Below, piece after piece: positions 55,186 through 63,031 of a stretch of DNA of 64,000 bases. Position numbers and translations under genes: made by a program. How positions within the stretch are numbered: the first letter of the stretch is position 1; each line of letters opens with the position of its first letter. Below the pieces are notes generated by a model. That model was not told the DNA's origin. It made no database searches and saw only the letters and a program-made list of their open reading frames with translations. The DNA lies in assembly GCA_041390125.1 (NCBI GenBank), contig JAWKQN010000018.1, forward strand, positions 22,142 through 86,141, in the 5' to 3' direction. The DNA is from Gemmatimonadota bacterium. Its GTDB lineage: Bacteria > Gemmatimonadota > Gemmatimonadetes > Longimicrobiales > Gaopeijiaceae.

Positions 55186-56162
55186 CGGATCAATCCGATC
55201 TCACGGGACATCGCGCGGAAGTCGCGCACCTCCTGCTTCACGAACGCGTCGAACTCATCGCCCACCATCAGGTAGGGCTCCCACCGATTCTGCGCGCGGG
55301 CGGCTTCCCATTCGGGGGTGGCGGCCATGCGCGCGAAGACGTCCACCCACTCCTGGTAGCGTTCGTCGCTGATGCCGCCCGGCGCGAAGAAGCCGCGCCA
55401 GGTCACCCAATCCACGTCGACGCCCGACTCGCGGGCGGTGGCGACGCCGGTCAGCACGCCGCCCAGGCGGTGCGGCGCCAGGACGGTGATGGGCCGCATG
55501 CGCCCGGCCTGCACCTGACCAAGGATCTCCGAGACCTCGCCGCTGAACACCTGCACGAAGCCGCCCAGGAGTGCGGTCATGGCTTCGCCACCGCCGTCGA
55601 ACGGCACGTAGCGGATGGAACGGGGGTCGATCCCGGCCCGGTGCGCGAGGAGCAGCACCTTCATGTGGTCCTGACCCGCGGCGGCACTCCCGCCGCTCAC
55701 GGCGATGCGCGTGGGGTCGGCGCGCCAGGCGGCGAGCAGGTCGTCCAGGGTCTGCCAGGGGGCATCGGCCGCCACGGCCAGCACACCGTACTCGGCGCCC
55801 ACGGCGCCCACCCAGCGCACGTCGTCCTCGTCCAGCCGCCCCCACTGGCCCTGTCCCAGCAGGAGGGTCGTGCCGGGGCTGGCCGCGAACAGCACGTTGG
55901 GGTCCCGGTCCCGCTGAGCCACTGCGTGGGCGTAGGCGACGCCCCCGCCGGCCCCGGGCATGTTCAGGGTGCGCACCGCGCCCGGGCTCAGGCCCAGCTC
56001 GCCCATCACCATGCCCGCCGAGCGGCACGTTCGGTCCCAGCCGCCGCCCACGTTGGCCGGGGCGATGCACTCCCAGCCACGCGCGCCTCCGTCGGGGAGA
56101 CAGGCGCTGGAGAGGATCGCGAGCGCGGCGATCCACGCCCGGGGCGCTGCTCTCCGGTCCAT
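55182..56162 (-). CDS. tctC: Tripartite tricarboxylate transporter binding protein TctC
   Basis: A 326-residue extracytoplasmic substrate-binding protein (Bug family). The N-terminus has a lipobox-like ILSSAC, so it is probably lipid-anchored. Bug features: VGGGWDRTCRSAGMVMGELG (the usual PxGGGxD-type loop), NMPGAGGGVAYAHAVAQRD, ISDERYQEWVDVFARMAATPEW and the end of the alternating alpha/beta fold. The first gene of tctC-tctB-tctA, it sets the carboxylate specificity. ATG 56162 has AGGGAG upstream. Confidence 0.92.
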   Translation of the reverse strand: MDRRAAPRAWIAALAILSSACLPDGGARGWECIAPANVGGGWDRTCRSAGMVMGELGLSPGAVRTLNMPGAGGGVAYAHAVAQRDRDPNVLFAASPGTTLLLGQGQWGRLDEDDVRWVGAVGAEYGVLAVAADAPWQTLDDLLAAWRADPTRIAVSGGSAAAGQDHMKVLLLAHRAGIDPRSIRYVPFDGGGEAMTALLGGFVQVFSGEVSEILGQVQAGRMRPITVLAPHRLGGVLTGVATARESGVDVDWVTWRGFFAPGGISDERYQEWVDVFARMAATPEWEAARAQNRWEPYLMVGDEFDAFVKQEVRDFRAMSREIGLIR

Positions 56163-56452
56163 GACGTCTCCCTGTACGGGGCGGTCCTCCCCGGGGGGCG
56201 GGTTGGGCCGGGGCACAGTATGGGGTGGGGACCGGGTCAGGACGAGGGGGGCGGGATCGGCCATCTCCGCGGGCACCGGGACCGCCGTCGCTCGCACTGC
56301 GCCAAGGCCACCGACGGCCCACCGGACCGCCCCGGTTGCCGAGCCGCTCAAGGCTGGACACGGGGCAGGAGCGCATTGATCGGTATGAAGCAGTGGCTGC
56401 AATCGGTATGACGCAACCATAGCGACCGGTATTCTGCAACCGTCAGGCCTCC
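56163..56452 (-). other. Intergenic region upstream of tctC
   Basis: About 290 bases between the divergent tctC gene and the decayed Phd frame. It is C/G-rich with no visible promoter for tctC, and ends in the 23-bp repeats at 56381-56449. No coding frame looks real. Confidence 0.4.
56381..56449. repeat. Three degenerate 23-bp tandem repeats
   Basis: CGGTATG at 56381, CGGTATG at 56404 and CGGTATT at 56427 begin three units spaced exactly 23 bases apart; each has GCA about ten bases in (AAGCAG, ACGCAA, CTGCAA). A 23-base pitch is about two helix turns, as in iterated binding sites. They stop just before the decayed Phd antitoxin frame and may be its former operator. Confidence 0.5.
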
Positions 56453-56638
56453 GTGACTCCGGGTGGAGCCGAAGGCGTGGTCGCCGACGGGGGGCAGCGC
56501 TTCGTGGTGACGCGCCACGGGAACGAACTGGCGGCCATGGTCCTGCTCCGAGCCGCCTCGCTCCTGGAGCGGTTGCGGGAGCTGCTGGAGAAGCGGGACG
56601 TCGACGTCCGCGAGAACGCTCCTCCCCCACACCCTTGA
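56453..56638 (+). pseudogene. Phd/YefM antitoxin remnant
   Basis: A 61-codon frame whose core GGQRFVVTRHGNELAAMV and LLERLRELLEKRDVDV matches the intact Phd antitoxin at 60001 (GGERFVVTRHGKGLAAIV, LLDRLRAALARRDVEA). The N-terminal DNA-binding part (I-S-A-A-E-A-R-K-N-L) is replaced by unrelated residues, and the toxin-neutralising C-terminus is cut short (NAPPPHP). No toxin gene follows; instead the arsR promoter begins at its stop codon. It is a decayed paralogue or a remnant of a second antitoxin module. Confidence 0.6.
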
Positions 56639-56662
56639 CCTATCAACATTCATTGATACATT
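56635..56662 (+). promoter_or_regulatory. arsR promoter with ArsR box, leaderless
   Basis: -35 TTGACC (56635-56640) and -10 TACATT (56657-56662) are 16 bases apart. Between them is a perfect inverted repeat TATCAA (56641-56646) and TTGATA (56653-56658), the classic ATCAA-N6-TTGAT ArsR box. The predicted transcript begins at or next to ATG 56670. Binding of ArsR would block RNA polymerase, and arsenite would release it. Confidence 0.75.
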
Positions 56663-56669
56663 ATCGCCC

Positions 56670-57002
56670 ATGCCCACCACCACCCCATCCGCCGAAGCCC
56701 TGCTCCTGCGCTTCCAGGCCGTGGCCGAGGAGACGCGCTTCCAGATCGTGCAGCTCCTCTCCGACGGGGAGCGCTGCGTCTGTGAGCTGCAGGACGCGCT
56801 GGACGCGGGCCAATCGCGGCTGTCCTTCCACCTCAAGAAGCTCAAGGAGGCCGGTGTGGTCTCCGACCGGAAGGAAGGGCGGTGGGTCTACTACGCCCTG
56901 GAGCCCGGTGCGCTGGAAGAGATGCGGGCCTTCCTGGGTGAGGTGAAGCCGGACCAGACGTGGCGGGCGCCCAGCCGTTCGGGCGGGTCCTGCTGCAGTT
57001 AA
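56670..57002 (+). CDS. arsR: Arsenic-responsive repressor ArsR
   Basis: A 110-residue ArsR/SmtB winged-helix repressor. The metal-sensing helix reads SDGERCVCELQDALDAGQSR with the CxC pair (ERCVCEL) typical of arsenite sensors; the recognition helix is QSRLSFHLKKLKEAGVV, the wing DRKEGRWVYYAL. The C-terminus ends GGSCCS, two extra cysteines that may help bind arsenite. It heads the ars island and has matching operator boxes before itself and before arsM. Confidence 0.95.
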   Translation: MPTTTPSAEALLLRFQAVAEETRFQIVQLLSDGERCVCELQDALDAGQSRLSFHLKKLKEAGVVSDRKEGRWVYYALEPGALEEMRAFLGEVKPDQTWRAPSRSGGSCCS

Positions 57003-57033
57003 GTGCAACCTGCCTTTTTATTTACCCTAATAC

Positions 57034-57049
57034 ATCAACCGCTGTTGAT
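57034..57049 (+). promoter_or_regulatory. Second ArsR box before arsM
   Basis: A perfect inverted repeat ATCAAC (57034-57039), CGCT, GTTGAT (57044-57049) has the same 16-base span as the box before arsR (both are ATCAAC-N5-TTGAT). It lies between arsR and arsM, just after a T-rich patch (57014-57023) that may end some arsR transcripts. A CCTAAT at 57026-57031 could be a -10. arsM thus probably has its own ArsR-controlled promoter, and it has a ribosome site (GGAGAG). Confidence 0.65.
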
Positions 57050-57061
57050 ATGGAGAGACCG

Positions 57062-57943
57062 ATGAGCCAGCCGACCACCACGGGCCAGGAGGTCCGGGAG
57101 ATCGTTCGCGAGAAGTACGGGGAGGCCGCCAAGCGGGCGGCCAGTGGCCAGAAGGGGAGCTGCTGCGGGACATCGTCCTGCTGCGGACCGGACGCCACCG
57201 ACCCGATCACGCGGGACCTGTACGACTCGGTGACCGCCTCGTCGCTGCCGGAGGCGGCGGTGCTGGCCTCGCTGGGGTGCGGCAACCCGACGGCGCTGGC
57301 CGAGCTCTCCCCGGGGGAGGTGGTGCTGGACCTGGGCAGCGGAGGCGGCATCGACGTGCTGCTCTCGGCCAAGCGGGTGGGCCCCAGCGGCAAGGCCTAC
57401 GGTCTGGACATGACGGACGAGATGCTGGCCCTGGCCCGGAGGAACGCCGCCGAGGCGGGCGCGGAGAACGTGGAGTTCCTGAAGGGCGAGATCGAGCACA
57501 TCCCGCTCCCGGACAACAGCGTGGACGTGATCATCAGCAACTGCGTCATCAATCTCTCGGCGGACAAGCGCCAGGTGTTCCAGGAGGCGTTCCGGGTGCT
57601 GAAGCCCGGGGGCCGCTTCGCCGTCTCCGACGTGGTGGTGCGGGGCGAGGTCCCCGACGACATGCGTCGCAGCATGGAGCTCTGGGTGGGCTGCATCGCC
57701 GGTGCGCTCGAGGAGAGCGAGTTCGAGACGCTGCTCAAGGAAGCCGGCTTCGAGGACCCGAGCCTGGAGCCCACGCGCATCTACGAGGTGGAGGACGCGC
57801 GCGCCTTCCTGGAGGAGTCGGGGCTGGACGTGGACGCGTTCGCAGCCGCCGTCGAAGGTCGGTTCATGTCCGCGTTCGTGCGGGCGTGGAAGCCGTTGGC
57901 GGAGGCGGCGGAGCCGTGTTGCGGGCCGGGCTGCTGCGACTGA
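57062..57943 (+). CDS. arsM: Arsenite methyltransferase ArsM
   Basis: A 293-residue SAM-dependent enzyme that methylates As(III) in the cytoplasm. SAM motif VLDLGSGGGIDVLLSA (about 92-107). The three catalytic cysteines fit the ArsM scheme: Cys73 (LGCGNP), Cys161 (SNCVINLS) and Cys211 (VGCIAG). Two extra cysteine clusters, CCGTSSCC near residue 35 and CCGPGCC at the end, may collect arsenic. Length is normal. It lies 59 bases after arsR with its own ArsR box. Confidence 0.95.
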   Translation: MSQPTTTGQEVREIVREKYGEAAKRAASGQKGSCCGTSSCCGPDATDPITRDLYDSVTASSLPEAAVLASLGCGNPTALAELSPGEVVLDLGSGGGIDVLLSAKRVGPSGKAYGLDMTDEMLALARRNAAEAGAENVEFLKGEIEHIPLPDNSVDVIISNCVINLSADKRQVFQEAFRVLKPGGRFAVSDVVVRGEVPDDMRRSMELWVGCIAGALEESEFETLLKEAGFEDPSLEPTRIYEVEDARAFLEESGLDVDAFAAAVEGRFMSAFVRAWKPLAEAAEPCCGPGCCD

Positions 57944-57980
57944 GCCGTATCCCACCCGTGCGCAGCACGAGGAGCCGGAC

Positions 57981-58745
57981 ATGAGGATCGCCCTCATCAG
58001 CGACATCCACGCCAACCTGCCCGCCCTCGAGGCGGTGCTGGCGGACATCGATGCCCGCGCCGACGTGGAAGCCGTCTACCACCTGGGCGATCTGATCGGC
58101 TACGCGCCGTGGCCGAACGAGGTCGTGGCGCTCCTGCGGGAGCGCGGCGTCCCCGGTACCGCGGGCAACTACGACTCCACCACGGCCACGGACCATGCGC
58201 ACTGCGGCTGCCGCTACGAGGATCCGCGCCAGGAGGAGCTGAGCCACGTCAGCTACGCGTGGACGCGTGCGCACGTGTCGGCGGAGACGAAGGCGTGGCT
58301 CGCGACGCTGCCGTTCCGTCTCGACATCCGTCCGCTGGGCGGCCACGCGGCCGGACCCACGCTCACCCTGGTCCACGGCAATCCGGTCCTCAACACGGTC
58401 TACTGGACCGAAGACCGCTCGGACGACTTCTGTCGCAAGATGGCGCAGCGGCTCGCCGCCAGGGCCGGTGACGTGATCGCGTTCGGCCACACCCACAAGC
58501 CGTGGCACCGCGTCGTGGACGATCTCCACTTCGTGAACACGGGCTCGGTGGGCCGGCCCAAGGACGGCGACTGGCGGGCGGGCTACGCGCTGCTCGAGAT
58601 GGACGGCACGCGGGTGTCCGTGCAGTTCCCGCGCGTGGAGTACGACCTGCGCCGAGCGACCGAGGCCATCCGGCGCAGCGAGCTCCCGGATGCCTTCGCA
58701 CACTACCTCGAAGTCGGCGGCGCCGTCCCCTCGACGCCGGCCTGA
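57981..58745 (+). CDS. Calcineurin-like metallophosphoesterase of the ars island
   Basis: A 254-residue metallophosphoesterase. Metal motifs in order: ISDIHANLPAL (DxH), HLGDLIGY (GD), GNYD (GNxD/E), VHGNP and GHTHKPW (GHTH). This is the YfcE/MJ0936-like group. Between arsM and an ACR3 pump it is likely part of arsenic handling; phosphatases have been reported in ars operons of other bacteria, but the substrate here is not known. ATG 57981 follows AGGAG. Confidence 0.88.
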   Translation: MRIALISDIHANLPALEAVLADIDARADVEAVYHLGDLIGYAPWPNEVVALLRERGVPGTAGNYDSTTATDHAHCGCRYEDPRQEELSHVSYAWTRAHVSAETKAWLATLPFRLDIRPLGGHAAGPTLTLVHGNPVLNTVYWTEDRSDDFCRKMAQRLAARAGDVIAFGHTHKPWHRVVDDLHFVNTGSVGRPKDGDWRAGYALLEMDGTRVSVQFPRVEYDLRRATEAIRRSELPDAFAHYLEVGGAVPSTPA

Positions 58746-58778
58746 ACCCACCTCCCTCAGCCCACCCGAGCACTCGCC

Positions 58779-59897
58779 ATGTCCCGACCCGCGGCCGGAC
58801 GCCGCCTGTCGTTCCTGGATCGCTTCCTGACGCTGTGGATCTTCGCCGCCATGGCGCTCGGCGTCCTGCTGGGCGCGCTATGGCCGGACGGCGTCCGCCT
58901 GCTGAACGAACGCACGCAGGTCGGCACCACGTCGCTCCCGATCGCGATCGGGCTCATCCTGATGATGTACCCGCCGCTGGCCAAGGTGCGCTACGAGGAG
59001 CTGGGCGACGTCTTCCGGAACCGCCGCGTGCTCGGCCTCTCGCTGGTGCAGAACTGGGTGATCGGGCCGGTGCTGATGTTCGCGCTGGCGGTGCTCTTCC
59101 TGCGCGACCGGCCCGAGCTCATGACCGGTCTGATCCTGATCGGGCTCGCCCGCTGCATCGCCATGGTCATCGTCTGGAACGAGCTGGCCGACGGAGACAA
59201 CGAGTACGCGGCCGGTCTGGTGGCGTTCAACTCCATCTTCCAGGTGCTGTTCTACGCGCTGTATGCCTGGATCTTCCTCACGCTCCTGCCTTCCGCGCTG
59301 GGCCTGGGCGCCGTCGTCGTGGACGTCACCATGGGAGAGATCGCCACGAGCGTCTTCATCTACCTGGGCGTCCCGTTCCTCGCCGGAATGGCGACGCGCG
59401 CGCTGGGGCTGCGCCTGAAGGGCGCGGAGTGGTACCGCGATGTCTTCGTGCCACGCATCGCTCCACTGACCCTGGTCGCGCTGCTCTTCACGATCGTCGC
59501 GATGTTCTCCATCCAGGGCGGCGCCATCCTGGCGCGTCCGTTGGATGTTGTTCGCGTCGCGGTCCCGCTGCTCCTGTACTTCGTCGCGATGTTCGCACTC
59601 ACGTTCTTCATGAGCCGTAAGGCGGGCGCGTCCTATCCGCAGACGGCCACGCTGGCCTTCACGGCCGCCTCCAACAATTTCGAGCTCGCCATCGCCGTGG
59701 CCGTGGCCACCTTCGGGCTCGGCCACGGGGCCGCCTTCGCGGCGGTCATCGGGCCGCTGGTGGAGGTCCCGGTCCTGATCGGCCTCGTGGGTGTGGCGCT
59801 GCGCTGGCGGCGACGGTGGTTCCCGTCCGACGCGCCCGCGATCGCGGGGGTGGCCACCTGTGCCGTTCCCGCGGGGGTCCACGCCCGCTCGGAGTAG
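58779..59897 (+). CDS. acr3: Arsenite efflux permease, ACR3 family
   Basis: A 372-residue membrane exporter of arsenite with ten helices. ACR3 hallmarks: YPPLAKVRYEELGDVF, LVQNWVIGPVLMFALA, the essential Cys126 in GLARCIAMVIVWNELADGDN, FNSIFQVLFYALYAW, and a C-terminal TAASNNFELAIAVAVATFG with the functional Glu. It drives As(III) out using the proton gradient. It is the last gene of the arsR-arsM-phosphoesterase-acr3 run and starts 33 bases after the phosphoesterase. Confidence 0.96.
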   Translation: MSRPAAGRRLSFLDRFLTLWIFAAMALGVLLGALWPDGVRLLNERTQVGTTSLPIAIGLILMMYPPLAKVRYEELGDVFRNRRVLGLSLVQNWVIGPVLMFALAVLFLRDRPELMTGLILIGLARCIAMVIVWNELADGDNEYAAGLVAFNSIFQVLFYALYAWIFLTLLPSALGLGAVVVDVTMGEIATSVFIYLGVPFLAGMATRALGLRLKGAEWYRDVFVPRIAPLTLVALLFTIVAMFSIQGGAILARPLDVVRVAVPLLLYFVAMFALTFFMSRKAGASYPQTATLAFTAASNNFELAIAVAVATFGLGHGAAFAAVIGPLVEVPVLIGLVGVALRWRRRWFPSDAPAIAGVATCAVPAGVHARSE

Positions 59898-59926
59898 GGT
59901 CGGAGGCCCACCGGGGCCCCATCGGC

Positions 59927-59955
59927 TTGACCAATTTGTACAAAAGTTGCATTCT
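59927..59955 (+). promoter_or_regulatory. Antitoxin promoter with YefM-type box
   Basis: -35 TTGACC (59927-59932) and a weak -10 CATTCT (59950-59955) are 17 bases apart. Between them lies a perfect palindrome TTTGTACAAA (59935-59944) with the TGTACA core known from YefM-family operators. This fits autorepression by the Phd antitoxin encoded at 60001. Confidence 0.6.
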
Positions 59956-60000
59956 GTGCAGACGGGGTGGAGCCCCCAGCCGAACGCACGGAGTGAGGTC

Positions 60001-60276
60001 ATGGACGAGCCGGAACAGCGCCCCCGGGAGATCTCGGCGGCCGAGGCGCGCAAGAACCTGGCGGAGGTGGTGAGCCGCGCCGCCTATGGCGGTGAGCGCT
60101 TCGTCGTGACCCGCCACGGGAAGGGGCTGGCCGCCATCGTGCCCCTCGAGGACGCCGCGCTGCTCGACCGACTACGGGCGGCGCTCGCCCGGCGGGACGT
60201 CGAAGCTGCCTTGGAAGAGATCGCCCGCGAGGGTGCGATCCCCTGGGACGAGGTGCGCCGCGACCTGGATCTCTGA
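60001..60276 (+). CDS. Phd/YefM-type antitoxin
   Basis: A 91-residue antitoxin of the Phd/YefM family. The N-terminal DNA-binding and dimerisation part reads REISAAEARKNLAEVVSRAA, followed by YGGERFVVTRHGKGLAAIVP; the C-terminal helix (ALLDRLRAALARRDVEAALE and IPWDEVRRDLDL) is where Phd proteins wrap the toxin. ATG 60001 has GGAGTGAGG upstream. The next frame, a RelE/ParE-like domain, starts 3 bases after its stop, the normal order of a toxin-antitoxin operon. Confidence 0.92.
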   Translation: MDEPEQRPREISAAEARKNLAEVVSRAAYGGERFVVTRHGKGLAAIVPLEDAALLDRLRAALARRDVEAALEEIAREGAIPWDEVRRDLDL

Positions 60277-60279
60277 GCG

Positions 60280-63015
60280 GTGGCCGTCCGGATCTCGATG
60301 GCTCCGGCGGCGGCCGCCACCCTGCGCGGTCTTCCCCGGGGCCAGCGTCGGGCTCTCGCCGCTCGGATCGACGAGCTCTCCCGGATCGGCCTGCCGCCCC
60401 GCGCAGCAGACGGTGAGCCCATCGATATCCCGGCGGGCGATCACGTGCTGGTCGGGCTGCCGGACGAACGGGGGACGGCGCTGGTGGTGCTGGCCATCCA
60501 CGCGCGCACGCGGGGTTGGGCAGGGGTGGTGGACGTGGCCCGGCGTATGTCCGGGTCCTGGCGTGGAGGAGGGGGCATGGGTGGATGGGTGCGGGACCTG
60601 AGGCGGGCAGCGCGCAGCCTTTCACGGGCGCCGGGCTATGCAGTGGCGGCCGTGCTCACGCTCGCGCTCGGCATCGGAGCCGCGGTCGGGGTGTTCAGCG
60701 TCGCCAATGGCGTGTTGTTGCAGCCGCTGCCGTACGGCGATCCCGATCGCGTGGTCACGGTGTGGAGCCGCTGGGTGGACTTCGACCAGACCTGGGTCTC
60801 CTACGAGGAGTACCTGAACTACCGGCAGCAGAATCGCACGCTCGCCGACGCGGCCCTGTACTTCACGTCGTCGCACACCTTCACCTCCACGGAGAACCCC
60901 GAGGAGGTCCGCTCGGCCGTGGTCTCGCCCAACCTCTTCTCGGTGCTGGACGTGGCTCCGGCCCTCGGCCGGGCGTTCACGTGGGAGGACGGCGACACGG
61001 AGGCTCCGGTCGTCCTCCTCGGGCACGACGTCTGGCAGAGGCGCTTCGCTGCCGACCCGGCCATCGTGGGGCAGGACGTGCTGATCAACGGTCTGCCGTT
61101 CACGGTGCTGGGCGTCATGCCGGCGGGGTTCCGGGTCCCGGAGGACTACGGATCCTCCGCACCCAGCGAGGTCTTCTTCACGACGGCGATCGAGCGCGAC
61201 GCGCCCGTGCAGGTGCCGCAGAACGGCGGCAACCACGGCTACTTCATGGTGGCACGCGTGGCGGACGGGGCCGGCCTGCCGGAGGTGGAGTCCGACCTGC
61301 GCGCCATCGCCGGCCGCCTGGAGGCGGAAGGCATCTATCCACCCGAATGGGGCTTCCGACCGGTGGTGCTGCCCGTCACGCGCGACGTGGCCGGTGACGC
61401 GGCCACCACGCTGCCCCTCCTCCTGGGCGCCTGCCTGCTGGTGCTGCTGATCGCGTGCGGGAACGTCGCCAACCTGACGCTGGCGCGCGGGGACGGACGC
61501 GGTCGGGAGGTCTCGGTCCGGCGCGCCCTCGGAGCGGGACGGGGTCGCATCCTGCGGGAGCTCCTGACGGAGAGCGCCGTGATCGCCCTGGCGGCCGGCG
61601 CGCTCGGCACCCTCCTGGCTGCCGTAGGGGTGCGGCTCCTGCTGGGGCTGAGCCCCGCCTCGGTTCCGCGCAGCGCCTCCGTGGGCATCGATCCCACGGT
61701 CCTGCTGTTCGCGCTCGTGGCCTCCGCGCTCGCGGCCATCCTCACCGGCTGGTATCCTGCGCGCGCTCTCGCCCGCAACGACACGGCGGCGGCCTTGAGC
61801 GCGGAGCGCGGCGCCGGCGGAGCCGCCCGCGGGAACCGCATGCGCGGTCTCCTCGTCGCCGCTCAGATGGCGATGGCCGTGGTGTTGCTCACCGCGTCCG
61901 GACTCATGATGCGCACCTTCGCCGGGCTGCTGCAGGTGGACCTGGGCTTCGTGACCGAAAACGTGCTCACCGCCCGCATCACCACGCCCTCCGCATCGTA
62001 TGCCGAGCCGGAGGATGTGGCCCGCTTCTGGGAGGATCTCCTCACGCGCGTCCGCGCGCTGCCCGGTGTGCGCGAGGCCGGTGCCGCGCGCCTCCTGCCG
62101 CTGGCCTCGGAGATGGGAGACGCCGGCTTCAATGTCGTCGGCCATGTCACGCCTCCCGGGCAGTCCACGCCGGCCGAATGGCAGTTCGCGACCCCGGGCT
62201 ACCTGGAGGCCATGCGGATCCCGGTGTTGCGGGGCCGTTCCTTCGGGCCGGACGACCGGCGCGACGCGCCGGCCGCGATGTTGATCAACCGCGCCGCCGT
62301 CGAACGGTACTTCGCCCCGGGCGAGGAGCCGCTCGGCGCGCGGGTCGCCACGTTCGCGGGGGACACCGCCACGATCGTGGGAATCGTGGGCGACGTGCGC
62401 CACAACGGGATGACAGCCGACATCAAACCGCGTTGGTACCGCACGCCGGCGCAGATCACCAGCGCGGGCACCCTGCGGCGGCTGACCCTGGTGGTGCGCA
62501 GCGAACGGGATCCGGCGGCACTGATCGAGCCGGTACGCGCGGCCGTGCACGACATCGATCCGCGGGTGGCGCTGGCGGATGTGCGCACGCTGGAGGAGGT
62601 CGCAGGCTCGGCGCTGGCGCAGCCGCGCTTCGCGCTCGTGCTGCTGGGGGCCTTCGGCGCGTTGGCGTTCGCGCTGGCGTTGATCGGGATCTACGGTGTG
62701 CTGGCCTACGCGGTGAGCCGCCGCACGCAGGAGATCGGTCTGCGCATGGCGCTGGGAGCCGCGGCACCGGACGTCCTGCGGCTCGTGGTCGGCGAAGGCC
62801 TGGGGATGGCCGTTGCCGGGGTGTCGGTGGGCGTGGTGCTGGCCCTGGCGAGCACGCGGGCCATGGACAGCATGTTGTACGGCGTGGATGCCCAGGATCC
62901 GACGACGTTCGTGGTGGTGCCCCTCGCGTTCGTGCTCGTCGCGGCGGTGGCGTGCCTGGTCCCGGCGCTGCGGGCCGCCCGCGTGGATCCGGGCGTGGCG
63001 CTACGACACCAGTAG
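60280..63015 (+). CDS. RelE/ParE-like toxin domain joined in frame to an ADOP ABC permease
   Basis: One 911-codon frame covers two unrelated parts. Residues 1-95 (AVRISMAPAAAATLRGLPRG, QRRALAARIDELSRIG, DHVLVGLPDERGTALVVLAI, HARTR) have the order of RelE/ParE toxins. From residue 100 (ATG 60577, with GGAGGAGGGGG seven bases before it) a complete 812-residue MacB/FtsX permease begins: DLRRAARSLSRAPGYAVAAV, then two MacB/FtsX halves ending RTQEIGLRMALGAA and VDPGVALRHQ. So either a toxin-permease fusion is made from GTG 60280, or the permease is made alone from 60577, or both occur. No stop codon separates them. The antitoxin stop is 3 bases upstream. Confidence 0.85.
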   Translation: MAVRISMAPAAAATLRGLPRGQRRALAARIDELSRIGLPPRAADGEPIDIPAGDHVLVGLPDERGTALVVLAIHARTRGWAGVVDVARRMSGSWRGGGGMGGWVRDLRRAARSLSRAPGYAVAAVLTLALGIGAAVGVFSVANGVLLQPLPYGDPDRVVTVWSRWVDFDQTWVSYEEYLNYRQQNRTLADAALYFTSSHTFTSTENPEEVRSAVVSPNLFSVLDVAPALGRAFTWEDGDTEAPVVLLGHDVWQRRFAADPAIVGQDVLINGLPFTVLGVMPAGFRVPEDYGSSAPSEVFFTTAIERDAPVQVPQNGGNHGYFMVARVADGAGLPEVESDLRAIAGRLEAEGIYPPEWGFRPVVLPVTRDVAGDAATTLPLLLGACLLVLLIACGNVANLTLARGDGRGREVSVRRALGAGRGRILRELLTESAVIALAAGALGTLLAAVGVRLLLGLSPASVPRSASVGIDPTVLLFALVASALAAILTGWYPARALARNDTAAALSAERGAGGAARGNRMRGLLVAAQMAMAVVLLTASGLMMRTFAGLLQVDLGFVTENVLTARITTPSASYAEPEDVARFWEDLLTRVRALPGVREAGAARLLPLASEMGDAGFNVVGHVTPPGQSTPAEWQFATPGYLEAMRIPVLRGRSFGPDDRRDAPAAMLINRAAVERYFAPGEEPLGARVATFAGDTATIVGIVGDVRHNGMTADIKPRWYRTPAQITSAGTLRRLTLVVRSERDPAALIEPVRAAVHDIDPRVALADVRTLEEVAGSALAQPRFALVLLGAFGALAFALALIGIYGVLAYAVSRRTQEIGLRMALGAAAPDVLRLVVGEGLGMAVAGVSVGVVLALASTRAMDSMLYGVDAQDPTTFVVVPLAFVLVAAVACLVPALRAARVDPGVALRHQ

Positions 63016-63031
63016 CGCGGCGGGCGCGACC

